Below, piece by piece: positions 41,061-49,272 of a stretch of DNA of 64,000 nt. The notes under the pieces were generated by a model, which had not been told where the DNA came from, did no database searches, and saw nothing but the letters and a program-made list of their open reading frames with translations. The position numbers and the translations under genes are program-made. Position 1 is the first letter of the stretch, and every line of letters begins with the position of its first letter. This DNA is from Oleispira sp964022115. Its GTDB lineage: Bacteria > Pseudomonadota > Gammaproteobacteria > Pseudomonadales > Oceanobacteraceae. The stretch covers positions 1-64,000 of the forward strand of contig CAXIBC010000005.1 of NCBI GenBank assembly GCA_964022115.1. The letters are read 5' to 3'.

Positions 41061-41829
41061 ATTTATCCAGCTGCAGCAAACGTTTGCCAACCATATCAAA
41101 AACCCAGATAAAGTCGGTCGTCCCCAAGATGTTGATGATCGTCATATGCGCATTTATCGAGATTTGTTTTTTAATAATGTAATGGGATTTCTCAATAGTG
41201 CCTTTCCCGTTTTGGCGGAAATTATCGGTGAGCAACGCTGGCATCAAATTGGGCGAGATTTTTTCTCAAGACACCATAATAAAACCCCTTATTTTCTACA
41301 AATATCGGCTGAGTTTCTGAGTTATTTAAAGCATGAGTACCAGGGGCAAGCCAGTGATCCTGATTATATGTATGAGTTGGCTCATTATGAATGGTTAGAG
41401 TTGTATGTCGATGTTGAGCCTGAAGACCCTAGTTGTAATATAGAAGCGGACGTTCAATGGCAGCTTGATGGTGATGTATTAACTGCTATTCCCTTTCTTT
41501 CCCCTGTGGTTGAAGGTTGTCTCTACCAATATCCTGTGCATCAGATTTCAGTGCAAAACCCCTCACCAGAAGCGCGAGAAAGTGCCCTTATAGTATATCG
41601 AAAGCGTGATGATAGTATCGGCTTTGCCGAAAGCAATGCCTTCACCTTACAGTTATTAGAATTACTTAAGCAGCAGAGTATGACAGGGCAGCAGCTGATC
41701 GATACATTACTCAGCCAGACAGGGCTAGCAGGTAATGAAGCAGCCTATCATGGTGGTAAGCAGACGTTAGAACAGTGGCGACAACTGGGGATTATATGGG
41801 GAGTGGTGGTCAATGATTCGGTCACTTAA
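41044..41829 (+). CDS. bufC: DUF2063 partner protein of the MNIO enzyme (HvfC/BufC)
   Basis: 261 residues from ATG at 41044 (GGGAG six bases upstream; ATG at 41041 is an alternative). The first 100 residues (LQQTFANHIKNP, RMRIYRDLFFNNVMGFLNSAFPVLAEIIG, YELAHYEWLELYVDVEP) are the DUF2063 helical domain; the rest is a small beta-rich winged part similar to recognition domains of precursor peptides. Such proteins bind the precursor and present it to the DUF692 enzyme. It overlaps the bufB 3' end by 17 bases, which indicates coupled translation. Confidence 0.92.
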   Translation: MLSKPKFIQLQQTFANHIKNPDKVGRPQDVDDRHMRIYRDLFFNNVMGFLNSAFPVLAEIIGEQRWHQIGRDFFSRHHNKTPYFLQISAEFLSYLKHEYQGQASDPDYMYELAHYEWLELYVDVEPEDPSCNIEADVQWQLDGDVLTAIPFLSPVVEGCLYQYPVHQISVQNPSPEARESALIVYRKRDDSIGFAESNAFTLQLLELLKQQSMTGQQLIDTLLSQTGLAGNEAAYHGGKQTLEQWRQLGIIWGVVVNDSVT

Positions 41830-41884
41830 GGCGTGCCGCACTTATTTTGAAGCTAATATTTAATAGCCGTTAAATTAGGAGAAG

Positions 41885-42484
41885 ATGATGTCCATTATAA
41901 CCTTAGGTCACTGGTTTCACGACCAGTTAAATATGACGCGTAAACTTGATGCTATTGCTCCATTGGCTTTGAGGCTCTATTTATTTTTTCCTTTTTGGAT
42001 GGCTGGAACTAGCAAATGGGCGCATTTTGATAATACCGTCGCTTGGTTTGGTAATGCTGATTGGGGCTTAGGCTTACCCGCGCCTATGGTATTGGCTTTC
42101 TTAGCGACCTGGACTGAAATTTTAGGCGCGCTATTTCTGTTGCTTGGATTTGCTACTCGGTATATTACGCTGCCGTTAATGATTACTATGGTGGTCGCGA
42201 TCTTTGCTGTGCATTGGCCTAATGGTTGGGCTGCGATTGCTGATGGTGCTGCGGATGCAGGGGTTGCCGAAAGAGTTGCGGCGGCGCGGTCAATTCTACA
42301 AGAGCATGGTCATTATGCTTGGTTAACTGAAAAGGGTAATTTTGTCATTCTCAATAATGGTATTGAGTTTGCGGTTACCTACTTAATTATGTTGTTATCT
42401 CTGTTCTTTACCGGCGCAGGTAAGGTTGTCAGTTTAGATTATTGGCTTGCTCGGTATTTTAAAAAGCAGCCAGCCGATCGCTAA
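41885..42484 (+). CDS. bufD: DoxX-family membrane protein (HvfD/BufD)
   Basis: 199 residues with about four membrane segments (ALRLYLFFPFWMAGTSKW, MVLAFLATWTEILGALFLLLGF, ITLPLMITMVVAIFAVHW, TYLIMLLSLFFTG). The LRLYLFxPFWMAGxxKW and GFATR patterns are those of DoxX proteins in bufferin operons. Likely membrane component for redox or export handling of the modified peptide; the exact role is unknown. TAGGAGAAG precedes the ATG. The operon is bufABCD and is convergent with hemH. I see no terminator in the 39-bp gap. Confidence 0.88.
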   Translation: MMSIITLGHWFHDQLNMTRKLDAIAPLALRLYLFFPFWMAGTSKWAHFDNTVAWFGNADWGLGLPAPMVLAFLATWTEILGALFLLLGFATRYITLPLMITMVVAIFAVHWPNGWAAIADGAADAGVAERVAAARSILQEHGHYAWLTEKGNFVILNNGIEFAVTYLIMLLSLFFTGAGKVVSLDYWLARYFKKQPADR

Positions 42485-42523
42485 ATAATAGTTAAAGCGT
42501 ATCGGCCTTTGGTGCTTAATAGC

Positions 42524-43537
42524 TTATTGATCCCAGCCTTGACTATGTTGCTGAACCAGCTGGCTCAGCATTTTGATATGGTCAGGGTTGTCGTTCAAAG
42601 CAGGAATGTAATGATAGTCTTGGCCACCAGCGGCTAAGAAAACCTCTTTATTCTCTAGCTGTATTTCTTCCAGTGTTTCTAAGCAGTCTGCTGAAAAAGC
42701 AGGGCAGATGATGTCGACACTTTTTACCCCGTCTTTGCCCCATTGGGTCAAGGTATGATCGGTATAGGGTTTTACCCATTCTTCACGACCAAAGCGAGAC
42801 TGAAAGCAGCATGCCCACTGGTCGGGTTCTAGGGCTAACTTTTCCGCTAGCAGTTTAGCTGTGCGCCGACATTGATGCTCGTAAGGATCACCTTTACGGG
42901 TATAGCGTTCTGGTACCCCATGAAATGACATGAGCAGTTTTTCACTTTGCCCATGTTCTTGCCATTGTTGTTGGCAGGATTGAGCTAGGGCGTCAATATA
43001 ACCAGGGTTGTCGTGAAAGTCTCTAATCCAGCGCATTTCGGGTAGGTGAGGGCACTGTTTTAACAGATCGGATAGCTTGTCGTAAATAGCCGCTGTGGTT
43101 GAAGAAGAAAACTGCGGATACATGGGCAAAATCAATATCTGTTCTACCCCTTTATGGCGTAAGGCTTGGGCTGCACTTTCGATGCTTGGGTTGCCATAGG
43201 TCATGGCCAGCTCTACTGGAATATCCTTATTGGTATCTGCTTTTAGCTGCTGTTGTAATGCGGCGGCTTGTTTTTTAGAGATAACCAATAATGGAGACCC
43301 TTGCTTGGTCCAGATGCTTTGATACGCCTTGGCAACGGGCTTTGGTCGAATTAATAAGATGGCACGCAAGACAAACCACCAGATAAAACGAGGGGCATCC
43401 ACGACACGTACATCGGATAGAAATTCTTTTAGGTAGGCTTTAACGGCTTTAGGGGTTGGCGCTTCGGGAGTGCCTAGGTTGACCATTAAAATGCCAAATT
43501 CTTTATTGGTCGATGTCGAACTCTGTTGCTGATCCAC
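42524..43537 (-). CDS. hemH: Ferrochelatase
   Basis: 337 residues, standard length. It inserts Fe2+ into protoporphyrin IX. Motifs: GILMVNLGTPEAP at the N terminus, LLVISKKQAAAL, LPMYPQFSSSTTAAI, LLMSFHGVPERYTRKGDPY with the catalytic His, CCFQSRFGREEWVKPYTD, and ICPAFSADCLETLEEI with the conserved Glu. Cytoplasmic or membrane associated. Start is GTG at 43537 with AAGG eight bases upstream. Divergent from glcB. Confidence 0.96.
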   Translation of the reverse strand: MDQQQSSTSTNKEFGILMVNLGTPEAPTPKAVKAYLKEFLSDVRVVDAPRFIWWFVLRAILLIRPKPVAKAYQSIWTKQGSPLLVISKKQAAALQQQLKADTNKDIPVELAMTYGNPSIESAAQALRHKGVEQILILPMYPQFSSSTTAAIYDKLSDLLKQCPHLPEMRWIRDFHDNPGYIDALAQSCQQQWQEHGQSEKLLMSFHGVPERYTRKGDPYEHQCRRTAKLLAEKLALEPDQWACCFQSRFGREEWVKPYTDHTLTQWGKDGVKSVDIICPAFSADCLETLEEIQLENKEVFLAAGGQDYHYIPALNDNPDHIKMLSQLVQQHSQGWDQ

Positions 43538-43660
43538 AAAATCTGCCTTGAATAGGATGAAAGGCGTTATTGTAGTGCGAAATGAAGCTAAAGAAAAAGG
43601 CGGATTTCACTCCTGAGGCCGATTTAAGGCTCTGTCGTGGAAGAGAGTATTGTTTTGCTA

Positions 43661-43747
43661 TATAATGTGCGCCACAATTTTCATGTGTCTGATAGTGTAT
43701 TGATGACACGGCTTTATCCTTGTTTCCTAAAAAGTTTGTTAGGGAAC
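43661..43747 (+). promoter_or_regulatory. glcB leader: TATAAT box and 5'-UTR hairpin
   Basis: A perfect TATAAT at 43661-43666 (no good -35 seen) would start RNA near 43673. In the resulting leader GTTTCCTAA (43722-43730) pairs with TTAGGGAAC (43739-43747) over nine positions with one G-U and an eight-base loop, ending 30 bases before the glcB ATG. Confidence 0.4.
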
Positions 43748-43777
43748 CGACTTACATTGAGTTTTTGAGGCTATAAA

Positions 43778-45952
43778 ATGACTGAGTACGTTCAGAGTGG
43801 TGGCATTCAAGTTGCCAAAGAGCTTTACGATTTTATTAACGATCAAGCGATTCCTGGTACCGGTATCGAAGCACAAGATTTTTGGGCTAAGTTTGATAAA
43901 ATTGCTAATGAACTAGCACCTAAAAACCGTGCGCTTTTAGCCAAACGCGACGATTTACAAGCTAAAATCGATGCTTATCACACAGAACGCGCTGGTCAGC
44001 CTCATAATGCGGCTGAATATAAGACTTTCTTGCAAGAAATCGGTTACCTAGTACCTGAAGGTGAAGCCTTTGCTGCTACAACGGTTAATGTAGAGCCTGA
44101 AATTGCAAAAATGGCAGGTCCTCAGTTAGTTGTACCTATCATGAATGCTCGTTTTGCCTTGAACGCGTCTAACGCACGTTGGGGTTCTTTGTACGATGCA
44201 CTTTATGGTACTAAAGCGATCTCTGAAGAAGATGGCGCGACCAAAGGCCCTGGTTATAACCAGGTTCGTGGCGACAAGGTTATCGCTTACGCTCGTGACT
44301 TCTTAAATGATGCAGCGCCTTTGGCCGCTGGTAATCATGCCGACAGCACAAAGTACGCAATCGTTGATGGCGCTTTACAAGTGACTCTTAAAGACGGTTC
44401 TACTACCGGTCTTAAAGATGCTGACAAACTACAAGGTTTTGTCGGTGATGCGGCTGCTCCAACGGGCATCCTTTTACAAAATAACGGTCTTCGTTTTGAG
44501 CTTCAATTCGATGCGTCTAGCCCAATCGGTGCTTCTGATGCCGCTGGCATGAAAGACATCGCTATGGAGTCTGCATTAACCACCATTATGGATTGTGAAG
44601 ATTCTGTTGCTTGTGTAGACGGCGAAGACAAGGTCGTTGCTTATGGCAACTGGTTAGGCCTTATGAAAGGTGATCTTGCGGTTGAAGTGAAAAAAGGCGC
44701 AAGCTCTTTCACTCGTAAGATGAACCCAGATCGTGAATATACCGGTCTAAATGGCGAGACTTTCTCTGTGAAAGGTCGCTCTATGTTATTCGTTCGTAAC
44801 GTAGGTCACTTGATGACTAACCCTGCAATCCTATTGGCTGATGGCGCTGAAGTGCCGGAAGGTATTATGGATGCAATGATGACGGTGATGATCGCGATGC
44901 ACGACCTTAAAGGTAATGCTCCGTTCCAGAACTCGACTACCGGTTCTGTCAACATCGTTAAACCTAAGATGCACGGCCCTGAAGAAGTTGCTTTTGCTAA
45001 CGAAATCTTCGCGCAAGTTGAAGATGCCTTAGGTCTTCCTCGTTTTACCGTTAAAATGGGTATTATGGATGAAGAGCGTCGCACCACCGTTAACTTGAAA
45101 GAGTGTATCCGCGCTGCTAAAGACCGTGTTGTATTCATTAATACTGGTTTCTTAGACCGTACCGGTGATGAGCTGCATACGTCTATGTTGGCGGGTCCTT
45201 TTGTACCTAAAACTGTGATGAAGCAGCAAACTTGGATTGGTGCTTACGAAGATTGGAACGTTGATACTGGTCTTGAAACTGATCTTTCTGGTCGCGCTCA
45301 AATCGGTAAAGGTATGTGGCCTATCCCTGATGAAATGGGTCAGATGATGGAGCAGAAAATTGCTCATCCTAAGTCGGGTGCAAATACCGCATGGGTTCCA
45401 TCACCAACAGCTGCTACGTTGCACGCGATGCATTACCACCAGGTAGATGTATTTGCTGTTCAAGAAGGTTTGAAGTCTCGACCACACGCTTCTGTTGATG
45501 ACATCCTAACCATTCCTCTAATGGATGATGCAGCCAAGGCGGCTTTAACCGCTGAGCAGATTCAGACGGAAGTTGATAATAACTGTCAGGGTCTATTAGG
45601 TTATGTTGTGCGTTGGGTTGATGCGGGTGTTGGTTGTTCTAAAGTTCCAGACATTAATAACGTTGGCTTGATGGAAGATCGCGCGACCTTGCGTATTTCT
45701 TCTCAGCACCTAACGAACTGGTTAGAGCACGGTATTTGTAGCGAAGAGCAAGTTAAAGAATCGTTACAGCGTATGGCTGCGATTGTTGATGGTCAAAATG
45801 CTAATGATCCAAGTTACATCCCTATGGCCCCTGGCTTTGATGGTATCGCTTTCCAAGCGGCATCGGATCTTATCTTCAAAGGTAAGACTCAGCCAAGCGG
45901 TTATACTGAACCACTACTTCACGCTTACCGCTTGAAGTATAAAGCTCAATAA
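43778..45952 (+). CDS. glcB: Malate synthase G
   Basis: 724 residues, the length of the E. coli G isoform (723). It condenses glyoxylate and acetyl-CoA to malate in the glyoxylate route. Visible features are IMNARFALNASNARWGSLYDALYGT, MDCEDSVACVDGEDK, GRSMLFVRNVGHLMTNPA, KMGIMDEERRTTVN, FINTGFLDRTGDE and a C-terminal CSKVPDINNVGLMEDRATLRISSQH. A GAGG site lies eight bases before the ATG. Alone in its unit and followed by a strong terminator. No isocitrate lyase gene in the window. Confidence 0.97.
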   Translation: MTEYVQSGGIQVAKELYDFINDQAIPGTGIEAQDFWAKFDKIANELAPKNRALLAKRDDLQAKIDAYHTERAGQPHNAAEYKTFLQEIGYLVPEGEAFAATTVNVEPEIAKMAGPQLVVPIMNARFALNASNARWGSLYDALYGTKAISEEDGATKGPGYNQVRGDKVIAYARDFLNDAAPLAAGNHADSTKYAIVDGALQVTLKDGSTTGLKDADKLQGFVGDAAAPTGILLQNNGLRFELQFDASSPIGASDAAGMKDIAMESALTTIMDCEDSVACVDGEDKVVAYGNWLGLMKGDLAVEVKKGASSFTRKMNPDREYTGLNGETFSVKGRSMLFVRNVGHLMTNPAILLADGAEVPEGIMDAMMTVMIAMHDLKGNAPFQNSTTGSVNIVKPKMHGPEEVAFANEIFAQVEDALGLPRFTVKMGIMDEERRTTVNLKECIRAAKDRVVFINTGFLDRTGDELHTSMLAGPFVPKTVMKQQTWIGAYEDWNVDTGLETDLSGRAQIGKGMWPIPDEMGQMMEQKIAHPKSGANTAWVPSPTAATLHAMHYHQVDVFAVQEGLKSRPHASVDDILTIPLMDDAAKAALTAEQIQTEVDNNCQGLLGYVVRWVDAGVGCSKVPDINNVGLMEDRATLRISSQHLTNWLEHGICSEEQVKESLQRMAAIVDGQNANDPSYIPMAPGFDGIAFQAASDLIFKGKTQPSGYTEPLLHAYRLKYKAQ

Positions 45953-45976
45953 TTCATTTATTATGAATTGTAAAAG

Positions 45977-46002
45977 AGCCCAGCTTTGCTGGGCTTTTTT
46001 TT
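45977..46002 (+). terminator. Intrinsic terminator after glcB
   Basis: AGCCCAGC and GCTGGGCT form an eight-base stem with a three-base loop, followed by eight T. Confidence 0.95.
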
Positions 46003-46074
46003 GCCTATCATTTTATTTTTATTATTAAATGCGTGAATTGCAGGTAAACTGCCCCAAAAACTAAGAATATACTT

Positions 46075-47157
46075 ATGCGTATTATTGCCTCTTTCATCTT
46101 ATTGTTTTTACTCAATACTTCAGCTCATTCAGAAAGCGCGGTGGATGCGGGTTTTTCTATTTTGGCTAGCTCAGAGCCTGTTGCTATTGATGATATGGTC
46201 AATGGTTGGGATGGCAGTTATCAAAAGGGAGAGCTGGCATTTGCTGATGCAAGCTGGGATATTGGCTTTACCCAGTCGATTGAGTATGAGGGTAAAGATC
46301 TGGGTCGTATAAGGGTAGCCCGTGGTTATCGTATTTACTATTACATGAAGTTTCATAAAGATACTGCCGACTATTATCGTGCTCAAGAGCTAAAAAAAGA
46401 GTTTGCAGGTATTAAAACCCTAGATTTAGAGGTGAAGCACTTTGAAGCTCCGAGCCTCTCTTTCTTATACTCAAGCCCTGAAATAAGGCTACCTTTTTAT
46501 AATCTTAAATCGGGTATTAAGGTGGGGGCTAATGTCTATCAGTTAGGGCATGCGCAATTTGCAGAGGTGAAGGGGGTAGCCTTCGGCCCAGATACGAGCG
46601 CTTTTTCTGCCAATATTGATTATCGATATGATCAATTTAAATTACCTTGGTTAAAAGATGAAAAAGAGTTCGAAACTGAAAAGGGGCAAGGCTATTCTTT
46701 TGATCTAGGTATAGCATTAGAGCAAGAGCACTGGTTTTTAGGCTTAAATGCGAAAGATCTATTATCGCGACTGTATTGGAATGCCTCAGGGGTAACGGTC
46801 GCTTGCTTACAGACGGAATCAGGAGCGGGTGCTGTTTGTGAAAGTAATGGTGGTAATGGACGTTCAGAGCTGACGTCAGTGTCTGAGCGCATTCCTGTTA
46901 GTATCTCTGGGGTATTGCGGAATAAAGACTACGATTTATCATTACATGCGTTTCAGCATGATACGTTTAAAAGACTAGGCATCGAAAAAGGCTTCAATAC
47001 AGAGCTAGGGCGATTCGCACTTTTCTTGTATCATCCTCGCTTGCTCGGAACTTCTTGGCAGACCGACTATTTTAATCTTCAAATCGGTGCTGATACCCTC
47101 AAGTTTTCTAAGGCGCGTAATGTTCAACTCAATATGAGCATTAAGTATTTCTGGTAG
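46075..47157 (+). CDS. Outer-membrane beta-barrel protein, unknown
   Basis: 360 residues with a signal peptide (IIASFILLFLLNTSAHS). Alternating strands run through the protein (ASWDIGFTQSIEYEG, IRVARGYRIYYYMKF, GYSFDLGIALEQEHWFLGLNAKDLL, YFNLQIGADTLKF) and the end is NMSIKYFW, an aromatic terminus typical of outer-membrane proteins. Two cysteines sit close together at CLQTESGAGAVCESN and may be disulfide bonded in an external loop. I do not recognise the family. It lies 20 bases upstream of gspA, suggesting a shared transcript with the secretion-assembly genes. Confidence 0.75.
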   Translation: MRIIASFILLFLLNTSAHSESAVDAGFSILASSEPVAIDDMVNGWDGSYQKGELAFADASWDIGFTQSIEYEGKDLGRIRVARGYRIYYYMKFHKDTADYYRAQELKKEFAGIKTLDLEVKHFEAPSLSFLYSSPEIRLPFYNLKSGIKVGANVYQLGHAQFAEVKGVAFGPDTSAFSANIDYRYDQFKLPWLKDEKEFETEKGQGYSFDLGIALEQEHWFLGLNAKDLLSRLYWNASGVTVACLQTESGAGAVCESNGGNGRSELTSVSERIPVSISGVLRNKDYDLSLHAFQHDTFKRLGIEKGFNTELGRFALFLYHPRLLGTSWQTDYFNLQIGADTLKFSKARNVQLNMSIKYFW

Positions 47158-47177
47158 CTTATATTAATGGATAACCC

Positions 47178-48662
47178 ATGTATTTAGATTATTTTGGCTT
47201 AAGTCGACTGCCATTTTCCATTGCTCCAGACCCTGAATTACTTTATCTAAGTCCTTCGCATCATGAAGCATTAGCACATTTAAATTATGCGTTAACCGCG
47301 CATGGTGGCCTCATTTGTTTAACCGGTGAAGTGGGCATGGGGAAAACCACCTTATGCCGTGCTTTCATTGATCAGGTGCCAGAATACGTTGATATTGCCT
47401 ATATTTTCAATCCCATGCTATCAGCCCCAGAACTGCTGCAGGCCATTTGTACAGAATTAGAAATTCCGTGTGAGGCGCCATCCGGTGATAGATTATTATC
47501 CAATAAACAGCTGATCGATCGTTTATATCAATCTTTAATCGAGCGCTATGCAAATGGGCGTAAAGTCATTTGTATTATTGATGAAGCTCAGAGCATGCCA
47601 GCACCCTTGCTGGAACAAATCCGTTTACTGACCAACTTAGAAACTAACCGAGATAAGTTATTAACCCTCATATTGGTTGGTCAGCCAGAGCTTCAAGACA
47701 TACTTTCGCAGCATTCAAATCGACAGCTGGATCAGCGAATTACGGCACGTTTTCACTTGCCTGTGATGAATAAAAAGCAGCTTAAACCTTATTTACAACA
47801 CCGTTTAAAGCAGGCAGGTAATGAGGATGAGCTATTTAGTAATGGTGCCATTTCAGCGATGTGGGCTGGTTCTAGCGGTATTCCTCGTTTGATTAATAGT
47901 ATCGCTGATCGTGCTTTATTAGGGGCATACGCTACCAATCAAGTTAAGGCATCCAAAGCAATCACACAGCAAGCGATTAAAGAAGTGATTGGGAAAACTA
48001 ATAAGCAACCTCCTAAAAATTCAACTGTGAAAAGCTTCATAGGTTTAGTAGTGATCGCTTTAGTGGGTATGTCAGTATTTTTTCAATCGGATTTAGCTCA
48101 GCAAAAGAGGATTATGGTCAGTGAGTTGTGGGGGCTGAATCCGTATCGGGCATTAGCACAAGAGAAGGGTCTTGATAGTAACTCAGTAGATTTGGATAAC
48201 TGCGATAGTATTGAAAAGAATAGTGAGTTTGCCTGCTTGATGTTGGATTGGTCGTTAGCTGAATTGAAAACCTTAAAACAACCATTAGCTATCTATAATG
48301 GCAGCAGTTGGCAGCTGGCCGATGCGCAACAACTAACATCTAAGCCTCAGCAAAGCCTTATTTTATGGCAACCGATAGAGGGGTTCGAATCACCTATTAG
48401 GCCAGGAGAATCTCATGGTTTAATTGCTTGGGTGAGGGAAGTTTTGGTCCATGAGTCGGTATTGAGTGGATGGCAGGTCATTGCACCGGGTGGTGCGGAG
48501 AAGCATGATTTTAATACCTATTATGATCCAATCTTAGCGCAGAAAGTGGCTGATTTTCAGTTAGCTTCGGGGTTAAAGCCTGATCGCATTATTGGATTAA
48601 AAACCCTGCTGGCGTTACAGGTTAAGAGTCAGAAAACGCTTGCATCAGGTGAGGAAGAATAG
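47178..48662 (+). CDS. gspA: GspA/ExeA-type ATPase with peptidoglycan-binding C terminus
   Basis: 494 residues. The start YLDYFGLSRLPFSIAPDPELLYLSPSHHEALAHL is the hallmark of ExeA. Walker A is LTGEVGMGKTTLCRAF; Walker B VICIIDEAQSMP; sensor-like TLILVGQPELQ. A membrane segment is near residue 290 (FIGLVVIALVGMSVFF) and the C-terminal 70 residues form a peptidoglycan-binding domain (YDPILAQKVADFQLASGLKPDRIIG). GspAB multimers open the wall for type II secretin assembly. No secretin gene is in the window. Confidence 0.93.
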   Translation: MYLDYFGLSRLPFSIAPDPELLYLSPSHHEALAHLNYALTAHGGLICLTGEVGMGKTTLCRAFIDQVPEYVDIAYIFNPMLSAPELLQAICTELEIPCEAPSGDRLLSNKQLIDRLYQSLIERYANGRKVICIIDEAQSMPAPLLEQIRLLTNLETNRDKLLTLILVGQPELQDILSQHSNRQLDQRITARFHLPVMNKKQLKPYLQHRLKQAGNEDELFSNGAISAMWAGSSGIPRLINSIADRALLGAYATNQVKASKAITQQAIKEVIGKTNKQPPKNSTVKSFIGLVVIALVGMSVFFQSDLAQQKRIMVSELWGLNPYRALAQEKGLDSNSVDLDNCDSIEKNSEFACLMLDWSLAELKTLKQPLAIYNGSSWQLADAQQLTSKPQQSLILWQPIEGFESPIRPGESHGLIAWVREVLVHESVLSGWQVIAPGGAEKHDFNTYYDPILAQKVADFQLASGLKPDRIIGLKTLLALQVKSQKTLASGEEE

Positions 48663-49271
48663 ATGTCTTATATTTTACAGGCACTTAAAAAATCTGAGCA
48701 GGAGCGAGAGCTTGCAACGCAGGAGACGATAGTACTGGTCAAGCAACCGAATATTGCGAGCGCACAAGAGCAGCAGGTTGTGGGCGAGCGGCTTGAGGGG
48801 CCTAGCGAGCGTCGGGGTATTATAATGACTCCATTGTCGCGCTATCTTGGGGTCGGAGCTTTTGCCCTGATATTATTACTCCTTTTTGGTTACCTGCAGC
48901 AACCGCGCATACAGCAAGAAATCAAAGAAGCAGCCGTAGTGAAACCGGTCGTAGCAAAACCAGTCGTAGCAAAACCAGTCGTAGCAATCAAAGAAACAGC
49001 CGTAGTGAAACCGGCCGTGATAAGCCCGGTCATTCCAGCAGGGCAAGCTTCTATCAGTACCCAGTCTTTAATTCCTAATCTAGATATTAGCAGTCACATA
49101 TACAGTTCACTGCCAAATCGCCGGAGTATCGTGATTAATGGAGAACGATTAGTTGAGGCTGATTTTATCACTCCACGTATTCGGATTAAGGAAATTACTC
49201 ATCATGGTATGGTGATTGAGGTTGATGGCTCGCCATTATTGATTGATCGCAGTCGTGGTTGGAGTCGCTAA
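48663..49271 (+). CDS. gspB: GspB-like type II secretion assembly protein
   Basis: 202 residues. SYILQALKKSEQERE is the typical GspB start. One membrane segment (residues 62-78, YLGVGAFALILLLLFGYL), a Val-Lys-Pro linker with three VVAKP repeats (residues 97-117), and a C-terminal periplasmic domain (ISSHIYSSLPNRRSIVINGERL, GMVIEVDGSPLLIDRSRGW). It pairs with GspA: the ATG follows the gspA stop directly, with GAGGAAG upstream. Overlaps nothing else; dinG starts two bases after the stop. Confidence 0.92.
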   Translation: MSYILQALKKSEQERELATQETIVLVKQPNIASAQEQQVVGERLEGPSERRGIIMTPLSRYLGVGAFALILLLLFGYLQQPRIQQEIKEAAVVKPVVAKPVVAKPVVAIKETAVVKPAVISPVIPAGQASISTQSLIPNLDISSHIYSSLPNRRSIVINGERLVEADFITPRIRIKEITHHGMVIEVDGSPLLIDRSRGWSR

Positions 49272-49272
49272 T

